Assembly (NCBI GenBank): GCA_947447835.1
Contig: CANFLP010000006.1
Span: 1 to 29,458, forward strand
Reading direction: 5' to 3'
DNA length: 29,458 bases
Source: Bacteroidota bacterium
Lineage (GTDB): Bacteria; Bacteroidota; Bacteroidia; Chitinophagales; Chitinophagaceae
Part shown: positions 23,738 through 29,458 of the stretch, one piece after another
How positions within the stretch are numbered: position 1 is the first letter of the stretch
Layout of the letters: each line of letters begins with the position of its first letter
Made by a program: the position numbers and the translations under genes
The notes under the pieces: model-generated
What the model saw: the letters and a program-made list of their open reading frames with translations, nothing else
Told to the model about the DNA's origin: nothing
Database searches by the model: none

Positions 23738-24622
23738 CTAAGCAGTAGTTGCAACTACAAAAAAGCTGACAATAATTAATAATATGCCAATCCACTGTTT
23801 CAGACTTAGGCGTTCTTTAAAAAAGACCAACCCAATTAACACAGAAAGTATCTGACTGCTAATTATTAATATATTAATCACTACCACTGACAAGTAGCCA
23901 TAACTCATATTAATGGCCAATCCCCCCACAACTAATAAAGCTCCTAATATTAAATACTCACCTATATATTTAATAGATACATATTTTATCAAGTCTTTGA
24001 ACAAGTTGTCTCGTAAAACCAATACTAAGCCAAAAAGCATAGCGGTAGTTTCAATGATTAAACTAAATCCAAGTGGACCCCACCAACTAATTGGAAATTT
24101 ATATAGTGCATATGAGCTCCCCCAAAAAAAGCTAGAAGCTACACCGTAAATTATTCCTGATTTTAATTGTGAAGCATTGATAAACTCTTTTCCTTGTAAA
24201 TACAATAACAATAAACCCGAAGTAGATAATAAAAAAGCATATAAATAAGGCGTTTTCCATACTTCACCAACAATAAACACAGCGGTTGAGATGGTAAACA
24301 ATTTTAGAGAAGACACAGGAACCACAACACTTACAGGGGCTTTTTGAATTCCTTGTAAAAAAAATACCAATCCAAAAATATTAAATATGCTTAATGCCAC
24401 AGACAATAAAAACTCTTTGTCAAATACAATATCGCGCACTGTCCAATATTTAAAAACCGGCGCATGTCTAAATCCAAAATATAGAATTCCAAAAATTATA
24501 GTAGCAAATACACCTCTATAAAACATACCTATTTGATATGGTATTGTCTGGGTTACTTTTTTCCAATAAGCATTACTAATGGCAAAGCAAAATGCACCAA
24601 TTAAAACAAATAATATTCCCAT
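23738..24622 (-). CDS. EamA/DMT-family membrane transporter
   Basis: 294-aa polytopic protein with about ten transmembrane helices arranged as two five-helix repeats, typical of the drug/metabolite transporter (EamA) superfamily. Examples are GILFVLIGAFCFAISNAYWKK at the N-terminus and SQILSVLIGLVFFKERLSLKQWIGILLI near the C-terminus; the FFKERLSLKQWIG block is the family's usual last-loop signature. The substrate cannot be inferred. A longer frame would need a TTG at 24655 inside asnS; the ATG at 24622 is chosen because it lies 1 nt after the asnS stop (TAA-T-ATG), which suggests translational coupling. No clear terminator follows; a short palindrome (AGGTTAACCT, 23725-23734) sits just past the stop. 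Confidence 0.85.
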   Translation of the reverse strand: MGILFVLIGAFCFAISNAYWKKVTQTIPYQIGMFYRGVFATIIFGILYFGFRHAPVFKYWTVRDIVFDKEFLLSVALSIFNIFGLVFFLQGIQKAPVSVVVPVSSLKLFTISTAVFIVGEVWKTPYLYAFLLSTSGLLLLYLQGKEFINASQLKSGIIYGVASSFFWGSSYALYKFPISWWGPLGFSLIIETTAMLFGLVLVLRDNLFKDLIKYVSIKYIGEYLILGALLVVGGLAINMSYGYLSVVVINILIISSQILSVLIGLVFFKERLSLKQWIGILLIIVSFFVVATTA

Positions 24623-24623
24623 A

Positions 24624-26084
24624 TTAGTATTCGCAGTTATTTGGAGTTCTTGCAAATGCGATTACGTCTCTAATGTTTGTCATACCTGTAACAAACTGTA
24701 CCATACGCTCAAATCCTAATCCAAAACCCGCGTGTGGAACAGAGCCAAAACGTCTCGTGTCTAAATAATAGCTCATCTCTTCTAATGGGATATGCATATC
24801 GTTCATTCTAGCCTCTAGTTTCTCCAAGCGCTCTTCTCTTTGTGATCCACCCACAATTTCGCCAATACCTGGAGCTAATATATCCATTGCGGCAACCGTT
24901 TCTTTTCCTGGCTCACAACCATCATTCATGCGCATATAAAAAGCTTTAATTGCAGCAGGGTAGTTGGTTACTATAACAGGCTTTTTAAAATGTTGTTCCA
25001 CTAAAAATCTTTCATGCTCACTTTGTAAATCAATTCCCCACTTTACGTCGTATTGGAATTTCTTTTTCTTATAGTGGTTGCTATTTAATAAAATATCAAT
25101 GGCTTCGGTATAAGTGATTCTTTCAAACCCACCTTCTAAAACAAATTTTAGTTTTTCTATCAATCCTAATCCGCTTCTTTTTTCTGTTGGTAATTGTTTT
25201 TCTTCTTCTGCTAAACGACCATCTAAAAATTGTAAATCGTCGGCGTTGTGTTTCATCACATAGGCAATTAAATGCTTGATGAAATCTTCGGCCAAATTCA
25301 TGTTGTCTTCTAGATCGTTAAATGCAACTTCGGGTTCGATCATCCAAAATTCTGCTAAGTGTCTTGTTGTATTTGAGTTCTCTGCACGGAAGGTTGGACC
25401 AAATGTATAAATGTCTGAAAACGCCATGGCGCCTAGCTCTCCTTCTAATTGACCACTCACCGTTAAGTTGGTACTCTTACCAAAAAAGTCTTGTGAAAAA
25501 TCTATTTCACCTGCATCATTTTTCGGCGCACCTTCTAATGGTAGCGTTGTTACACGAAACATTTCACCCGCACCTTCTGCATCTGAACTTGTAATAATTG
25601 GTGTATGTAAATATAAAAACCCACGCTCGTTAAAAAACTGATGCACTGCAAAAGCCAATGAATGACGAATGCGAAACACCGATCCAAATGTGTTGGTTCT
25701 AAAACGCAAATGCGCTTTCTCTCTTAAAAATTCAAGAGAATGTTTTTTAGGCTGCAATGGATATTTTTCTGCATCACTATCTCCTAATATTTCTATACTA
25801 GTTGCTTTAACCTCTACACTTTGTCCTTTTCCTTGACTCTCTACAACAACACCTTTTACTTTTAAAGAAGCACCTGTTGTTACACGCTTTAGCAATGCTT
25901 CGTCAAACTCACCCAAACTTGCGACTACTTGTACATTATTATTAGTGCTACCATCGTTCAATGCTATAAATTGATTATTGCGAAATGTACGAACCCATCC
26001 CATTACTACTACTTCGGACCCTACCGCACTTGCTGCGTCGGTTCCAGATAACAATTGCTTAATTTTTACTCTTTGGTTGAACAT
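24624..26084 (-). CDS. asnS: Asparaginyl-tRNA synthetase
   Basis: Class IIb aminoacyl-tRNA synthetase that charges tRNA-Asn. The N-terminal OB-fold anticodon-binding domain (~22-100, VVVMGWVRTFRNNQFIALNDG) is followed by the catalytic domain. Motif 2 is TFRAENSNTTRHLAEF (231-246); GQLEGELGA and FWMIEPE are typical of AsnRS; motif 3 is GLGFERMV (455-462). The Asn-type signature SNTTRHLAEF separates it from AspRS. At 486 aa it is a little longer than E. coli AsnS, with an extra acidic insert around 185-200. A perfect -7 box lies 27 nt upstream of the ATG. It is followed 1 nt later by the EamA transporter gene. The presence of AsnS implies direct charging of tRNA-Asn. Confidence 0.97.
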   Translation of the reverse strand: MFNQRVKIKQLLSGTDAASAVGSEVVVMGWVRTFRNNQFIALNDGSTNNNVQVVASLGEFDEALLKRVTTGASLKVKGVVVESQGKGQSVEVKATSIEILGDSDAEKYPLQPKKHSLEFLREKAHLRFRTNTFGSVFRIRHSLAFAVHQFFNERGFLYLHTPIITSSDAEGAGEMFRVTTLPLEGAPKNDAGEIDFSQDFFGKSTNLTVSGQLEGELGAMAFSDIYTFGPTFRAENSNTTRHLAEFWMIEPEVAFNDLEDNMNLAEDFIKHLIAYVMKHNADDLQFLDGRLAEEEKQLPTEKRSGLGLIEKLKFVLEGGFERITYTEAIDILLNSNHYKKKKFQYDVKWGIDLQSEHERFLVEQHFKKPVIVTNYPAAIKAFYMRMNDGCEPGKETVAAMDILAPGIGEIVGGSQREERLEKLEARMNDMHIPLEEMSYYLDTRRFGSVPHAGFGLGFERMVQFVTGMTNIRDVIAFARTPNNCEY

Positions 26085-26110
26085 ATAACTTATTTGAACT
26101 ATTTGGTGAG

Positions 26111-26118
26111 CAAAGATA
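26111..26118 (-). promoter_or_regulatory. Candidate -7 box for asnS
   Basis: Read leftward this is TATCTTTG, an exact TAnnTTTG, placed so that the leader would be about 20 nt. No TTTG is present at the expected -33 spacing, so the promoter is incomplete by consensus. Confidence 0.45.
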
Positions 26119-26200
26119 ACCCATAAAAAATTGTTTTTTTATTGAAAAACTGCTTAACATTGCATTAGAAAGTAGCGATTAGCTATCTAATTTTAGTCGC

Positions 26201-26270
26201 CCACCTCCAACCGGTCCTATTTATCTGGACCTCAACCTCAAAAAAGATTCTCAAAAGCCTCCGAACTTGA
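26201..26270 (+). promoter_or_regulatory. C-rich, G-poor (rut-like) leader of rho
   Basis: In this 70-nt stretch the rho-coding strand has 24 C and 8 G by hand count, and 17 C against 4 G in the first 40 nt, standing out from the AT-rich surroundings. High C and low G over 70-80 nt is the known hallmark of Rho-utilisation sites, and rho genes of several bacteria are autoregulated through leader termination. A short GGTCC/GGACC hairpin (26213-26231) lies inside. Function here is inferred. Confidence 0.4.
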
Positions 26271-26301
26271 TTCGAATTTTTAATAAATTATAAGATTTAC
26301 A

Positions 26302-27864
26302 GTGCAAGAAAAAGACGACAAACCAAAAAGGGGACGCAAGCCTGTTGCTGCTCCCGCTCCAAAGTCAACTAAGTCAGAAAAACCAGCTCCGACTCCAAAA
26401 GAGGAAGCTACTCCAAGAGCACGCAAGCCTATTGCTAAAAAACCAGTTGCTGAAGAAAACGCTGGTCAAAGCATTGACGATAAGGCTTCTCAGATAGCTG
26501 CTCAATTATTTGGTGACGAAAGCGCCGCAAGCGCTCCGGCTCCAACTGCAACAACAGCGCCAGAAGCTCAAACTAACCAAGAAGGCCAAGAGTCACAAGG
26601 TGGACAAGATCCTCAAACTGGACAGCCTGTTGGTCAACAAAACGGTGGTGGACAAAATGGCGACAACCGAGGTCAAAGAGGACCAGGTCAAGGCCAACAT
26701 CAAAACAACCGATTCCCTCCAAAAAAAGAACCAGCATTTAATGTAGAGTTTGACGGTGCCATTGCATCGGAAGGTGTTTTGGAAATGATGCCAGATGGAT
26801 ATGGATTTTTAAGAAGCTCGGACTATAACTATTTATCATCTCCAGATGACGTATATGTTTCTCCTTCTCAAATAAAATTATTTGGATTAAAAACAGGTGA
26901 TACGGTTCAAGGATCAGTTCGTCCACCAAAAGAAGGTGAAAAATATTTTGCATTAACTAAAGTGGATTATGTCAATGGTAAAAAGCCAGACGAAATTCGA
27001 GATCGTATTCCTTTTGATTATCTAACACCTTTGTTTCCTTTTGAAAAATTAAATTTATATACTACTGCCAATAACTATAGCACGCGTATTATGGATTTGT
27101 TTACTCCAATAGGAAAGGGTCAACGTGGATTACTAGTAGCTCAACCAAAAGTGGGTAAGACCATGTTGTTGAAAGAAATTGCAAACGCTATTGCTGCAAA
27201 TCATCCTGAATGTTATTTAATGGTAGTGCTTGTAGATGAACGTCCAGAGGAAGTTACCGATGTGGAGCGTTCTGTAAAAGCAGAAGTAATTGCTTCTACT
27301 TTTGATGAGCCTGCAGAAAAACACGTTAAGGTTTCTACCATGGCTTTACAAAAAGCAAAACGCTTAGTAGAGTGCGGACATGATGTGGTTATTTTATTAG
27401 ATTCTATTACACGTTTAGCACGTGCTCACAATACAGTTGCTCCAAGTTCAGGTAAAGTATTATCGGGTGGTGTGGAAGCAAATGCGATGCAAAAACCGAA
27501 ACAATTTTTTGGTGCTGCTCGTAAAATTGAAAATGGCGGATCACTTACTATTATTGCTACAGCCCTTGTGGATACAGGGTCTAAGATGGACGAGGTTATC
27601 TTTGAAGAATTCAAAGGAACTGGTAATATGGAATTAGTATTGGATCGTCGTTTAGCAAACAAACGTATTTTCCCTGCTATCGATTTAACGGGTTCAAGTA
27701 CACGTCGTGACGATTTATTATTGTCTGCAGATGTGTTACAAAGAATGAATATTTTACGTTTATTCCTGAATGACATGAATACCGACGAAGCAATGAATGA
27801 ATTATTAAAACGTATGCGAGGTACTAAAGACAACGAAGAGTTTTTAGCCAGCATGAATCGTTAA
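26302..27864 (+). CDS. rho: Transcription termination factor Rho with disordered N-terminus
   Basis: Hexameric RNA-dependent ATPase that terminates transcription. Residues ~1-145 are low-complexity: lysine/proline/alanine-rich with RGRKP and RARKP motifs (10-44), then Gln/Gly/Asn-rich (88-136). The primary RNA-binding OB fold covers ~152-225 (GVLEMMPDGYGFLRS). The ATPase core carries P-loop PKVGKT (282-287), catalytic-glutamate region VDERPEEVTD (311-320), Walker B VVILLD (362-367), and Q-loop/R-loop regions (SGGVEANAM, GSSTRRDD). 520 aa, against about 420 in E. coli. The helical Rho_N domain that normally opens the protein is not visible. The start is GTG at 26302; an in-frame TAA lies at 26284-26286 and no ATG occurs before the OB fold. 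A rut-like leader precedes it and strong terminators follow. Confidence 0.96.
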   Translation: MQEKDDKPKRGRKPVAAPAPKSTKSEKPAPTPKEEATPRARKPIAKKPVAEENAGQSIDDKASQIAAQLFGDESAASAPAPTATTAPEAQTNQEGQESQGGQDPQTGQPVGQQNGGGQNGDNRGQRGPGQGQHQNNRFPPKKEPAFNVEFDGAIASEGVLEMMPDGYGFLRSSDYNYLSSPDDVYVSPSQIKLFGLKTGDTVQGSVRPPKEGEKYFALTKVDYVNGKKPDEIRDRIPFDYLTPLFPFEKLNLYTTANNYSTRIMDLFTPIGKGQRGLLVAQPKVGKTMLLKEIANAIAANHPECYLMVVLVDERPEEVTDVERSVKAEVIASTFDEPAEKHVKVSTMALQKAKRLVECGHDVVILLDSITRLARAHNTVAPSSGKVLSGGVEANAMQKPKQFFGAARKIENGGSLTIIATALVDTGSKMDEVIFEEFKGTGNMELVLDRRLANKRIFPAIDLTGSSTRRDDLLLSADVLQRMNILRLFLNDMNTDEAMNELLKRMRGTKDNEEFLASMNR

Positions 27865-27870
27865 AAATAA

Positions 27871-27905
27871 AAAAGCCCTTAAAAGAATTAAGGGCTTTTT
27901 TATTT
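27871..27905. terminator. Intrinsic terminator after rho
   Basis: AAAAGCCCTTAA (27871-27882) pairs perfectly with TTAAGGGCTTTT (27888-27899) across a 5-nt loop, followed by more T. It starts 7 nt after the rho stop. The A-run on the left lets it act leftward too. Its right 28 nt recur at 27966-27993. Confidence 0.9.
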
Positions 27906-27922
27906 TATGTTTTATGATTTTT

Positions 27923-27955
27923 AAAAGACACCCCATAAACGGGTGTCTTTTTTTT
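27923..27955. terminator. Second intrinsic terminator between rho and nadD
   Basis: AAAAGACACCC (27923-27933) pairs with GGGTGTCTTTT (27941-27951), loop CATAAAC, then further T. Flanking A- and T-runs suit both rho (rightward) and nadD (leftward, stop at 28003). Confidence 0.85.
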
Positions 27956-27965
27956 ACTCTATTTA

Positions 27966-27993
27966 CTTAAAAGAATTAAGGGCTTTTTTATTT
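27966..27993 (+). repeat. Partial duplicate of the rho terminator (28-nt direct repeat)
   Basis: These 28 bases are identical to 27878-27905, 88 nt to the left. The copy lacks the left GCCC arm, so only a 5-bp stem (CTTAA/TTAAG) remains. It looks like a truncated terminator copy. Confidence 0.8.
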
Positions 27994-28002
27994 CATCAAT
28001 AG

Positions 28003-28575
28003 CTATTCCTTAAAATAATTATTATTCTCTATCTCTTCGCGCACTTTATCTGGCACTAAATATCTAATTGTAATTCCTTCCTTGCGATTGTTGCGAATAA
28101 GTGTTGCAGACAATTCTAACATGGGTGCTTCTAAATAAATCACATTCGCACCATAGGTTTCTGTGATTTCAAAACCAGGACGACGATAAACAATAAAGCT
28201 GTAGTTTTTTATAAGCGTTTCAAAGTTTTTCCATTTAGGTAAATTTTGAAAACTATCTCCGCCCATAATAACTACAAATTCATGTTGTGGATATTGCTCG
28301 GTTAAATAGGTGAGGGTATCAATTGTATAAGAGGGCTTCGGTAATTTAAATTCTATATCGGATACGCGCAGTTGTGGGTCTTCTTCAATAGCAATATTGG
28401 CTAAGTGCAATCTGTCGTATTCGTTTAATAAGCTGCTTTGTGTCTTATGCGGATTTTGTGGTGACACCACTAACCACACTTGTTTCAGGTCAGAATGGTT
28501 TGCAATATAGCTTGCCACCATTAAGTGCCCATTATGAATGGGGTTAAAACTACCAAAAAACAAGCCTATTTTCAT
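28003..28575 (-). CDS. nadD: Nicotinate-nucleotide adenylyltransferase
   Basis: NAD biosynthesis enzyme that joins nicotinate mononucleotide and ATP to form deamido-NAD. A Rossmann-like nucleotidyltransferase fold is shown by GSFNPIHNGH (8-17), the (H/T)xGH ATP-binding motif. SPQNPHK (38-44) follows, then MGGDSFQNLPKWK (104-116), and LSATLIRNN (155-163), the C-terminal ISSTxIR-type motif with Ala. 190 aa is normal for NadD. Start is the ATG at 28575, 29 nt after the feoA stop, on the same strand and probably the same transcript. A 15-bp odd palindrome AATTGAT-T-ATCAATT (28583-28597) lies in that gap. It converges on rho across a cluster of terminators. Confidence 0.95.
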   Translation of the reverse strand: MKIGLFFGSFNPIHNGHLMVASYIANHSDLKQVWLVVSPQNPHKTQSSLLNEYDRLHLANIAIEEDPQLRVSDIEFKLPKPSYTIDTLTYLTEQYPQHEFVVIMGGDSFQNLPKWKNFETLIKNYSFIVYRRPGFEITETYGANVIYLEAPMLELSATLIRNNRKEGITIRYLVPDKVREEIENNNYFKE

Positions 28576-28604
28576 TCTAAATAATTGATTATCAATTGTT
28601 TACA

Positions 28605-28832
28605 TTATTCTGCGGGCGTTATTATGATGCTTTCTGCCTCATCCATTCTTAAGCTTAATTGATAGCCAGCAACCGAAATACTTATTGGATCTCCTAAGGG
28701 CGCAATTTGCTCTACGGTAATATATTCACCAGGAATACACCCCATCTCCATTAGTTTTAAAAAGATTTCGTCGTTTTCAAAAGAATGAATTGTACCAGAC
28801 TGACCAATATGTAGCTCAGATAATTTCTTCAT
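28605..28832 (-). CDS. FeoA-domain protein (stand-alone)
   Basis: 75-aa protein with the SH3-like FeoA fold: LSELHIGQSGTIHSF, LKLMEMGCIPGEYITVEQIAPLGDPISISVAGYQLSLRMDEAESI. The LMEMGCIPG turn and GDPISISVAGYQLSLR strand pair are the family signature. FeoA normally assists the ferrous-iron permease FeoB, but no feoB is adjacent; the gene is instead followed by nadD. Start is the ATG at 28832. A perfect -7 box (28842-28849) lies only 9 nt upstream, so the message would be nearly leaderless. Function could be iron uptake with a distant FeoB or a regulator-type role. Confidence 0.88.
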   Translation of the reverse strand: MKKLSELHIGQSGTIHSFENDEIFLKLMEMGCIPGEYITVEQIAPLGDPISISVAGYQLSLRMDEAESIIITPAE

Positions 28833-28841
28833 AATTGACTA

Positions 28842-28849
28842 CAAAGATA
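28842..28849 (-). promoter_or_regulatory. Candidate -7 box for feoA-nadD
   Basis: Read leftward this is TATCTTTG, the same octamer as at asnS and an exact TAnnTTTG. Only 9 nt separate it from the feoA ATG. No TTTG is found at the expected -33 spacing. Confidence 0.4.
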
Positions 28850-28934
28850 GTTTCCTTTCTTCCATAAATAGTTACGAAATTTGGAGCAATAATTTCTCGT
28901 AATATTCGTATAAATATTTGAAAGACATTACACT

Positions 28935-29378
28935 ATGTGCATGACCATCTTCTTTAATAAAGCTGACAAAACCATAACACTTGGCAACCGAGTAGCCCTT
29001 AAGGCCTTCTTGGAAAAACAAATGAAAAAGGAAGGGCTTCGCATTGAATGTCTTCAGTATGTTTTTTGCTCTGATAAATACTTGCTAGATATTAATAAAC
29101 AGTTTTTAAACCATGATTACTACACGGATATCATCAGTTTTGATCTTTCCGAAACCAAGGGTCAATTAATTGGTGACATATATATAAGTGTGGACCGAGT
29201 AAAAGAAAATGCCAAAACCTTAAAAACCACTCAAACCAACGAACTTTTAAGGGTTATCTTTCACGGGGCACTACATTTTTGTGGTTACAAGGACAAGAAA
29301 CCAGCTGACGCCAAATTAATGAGGTCCATGGAAGACAAGTGGTTAAAAATGTTCCATGAGAAGAAGCGAAGCTTATGA
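28935..29378 (+). CDS. ybeY: Endoribonuclease YbeY (rRNA maturation factor)
   Basis: Metal-dependent RNase of the UPF0054 family, involved in 16S rRNA 3' maturation and ribosome quality control. Landmarks are NHDYYTDIISFDL (59-71), LIGDIYISVDRVKENA (79-94) and HGALHFCGYKD (110-120). Canonical YbeY has HGxLHLxGYDH; here His110 and His114 are kept but the third ligand position is Asp120. I recall Asp there in other Bacteroidota YbeY, so this is probably a lineage variant. Start is the ATG at 28935; a second ATG two codons later (28941) is equally possible. The last 9 codons (FHEKKRSL-stop) lie inside the first unit of the 51-bp tandem repeat at the right edge. Confidence 0.93.
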   Translation: MCMTIFFNKADKTITLGNRVALKAFLEKQMKKEGLRIECLQYVFCSDKYLLDINKQFLNHDYYTDIISFDLSETKGQLIGDIYISVDRVKENAKTLKTTQTNELLRVIFHGALHFCGYKDKKPADAKLMRSMEDKWLKMFHEKKRSL

Positions 29379-29458
29379 TAAAGTGATAACCCTATTAGAG
29401 TGTTCCACGAGAAGAAGCGAAGCTTATGATAAAGTGATAACCCTATTAGAGTGTTCCA
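29350..29458 (+). repeat. 51-bp tandem repeat running off the window
   Basis: Unit 1 is 29350-29400, unit 2 is 29401-29451, and unit 3 begins at 29452 (7 bases seen). Units 1 and 2 differ at one base only (T at 29357, C at 29408). Unit 1 includes the end and stop codon of ybeY. The unit length is a multiple of three: a second frame, open from an ATG at 29356 to the window end, would repeat the 17-residue string EAYDKVITLLECSTRRS. The array may continue beyond the window. Confidence 0.85.

Noticed and set aside
26085..26301. Missing Rho_N domain encoded upstream of rho through a frameshift
   Set aside because: The gap is only 217 nt, has an in-frame TAA at 26284, carries the asnS promoter region, and shows no Rho_N-like translation.
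27426..27854. 142-codon minus-strand frame inside rho
   Set aside because: It is antisense to the conserved ATPase core of Rho, so its openness follows from the codons of rho.
29350..29458. CRISPR-like array
   Set aside because: The units are head-to-tail with no spacers between them, and no cas gene is present.
29350..29458. parS-like half site TGTTCCAC in the repeat
   Set aside because: Only one half of a parS-type palindrome is present; the expected inverted half does not follow, and no parAB is in view.

Overview
The window looks like chromosomal DNA of a Bacteroidota bacterium, most likely near the Chitinophagaceae. The evidence is two SusC/SusD-type outer-membrane pairs, AT-rich intergenic DNA without clear Shine-Dalgarno sequences, promoters of the Bacteroidota form (TTTG-N19/20-TAnnTTTG, seen twice in full), a Rho factor with a long disordered N-terminus, and a YbeY whose third metal-ligand histidine is Asp. 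The genus-level placement is inference. The left gene begins at base 1 and may be clipped. The right edge lies inside a 51-bp tandem repeat, so the window may end at a contig end.

Layout. 1-2242 (+): an unrecognised protein with aminoglycoside-kinase-like motifs, then a polytopic NapH/NosR-like iron-sulfur membrane protein whose start codon abuts a terminator hairpin. 2294-15854 (-), read right to left: susC2-susD2, a terminator, a secreted phosphodiester-glycosidase-like protein, a secreted M14 metallopeptidase, then susC1-susD1. This is a nutrient-uptake region, and the peptidase suggests peptides or glycopeptides rather than polysaccharide. 15855-17576: a 389-nt divergent intergenic region rich in inverted repeats, a winged-helix regulator (+), and a convergent gene of unknown function (-) with a complete promoter and a GC-rich structured leader. 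17577-20233 (-): a VWA protein followed 2 nt later by a MoxR-type AAA+ ATPase. 20312-23440 (+): an L,D-transpeptidase (TTG start), a serine beta-lactamase-fold hydrolase and two small membrane proteins, ending at one terminator; probably an envelope or cell-wall operon.

23465-29458: housekeeping genes. tRNA-Phe(GAA) (-) has its own promoter and terminator. asnS is coupled to an EamA transporter (-). rho (+) has a C-rich, G-poor leader and a cluster of three terminator-like elements downstream. feoA and nadD (-) form a pair, and ybeY (+) runs into the terminal repeat.

Most genes belong to known families. The points most worth checking are the structured leader at 17398-17486, the rut-like rho leader, the 52-bp dyad upstream of susC1, the hairpin touching the start codon at 1187, and the 51-bp repeat at the right edge. 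I saw no CRISPR array, transposase, phage gene or clear defence system.
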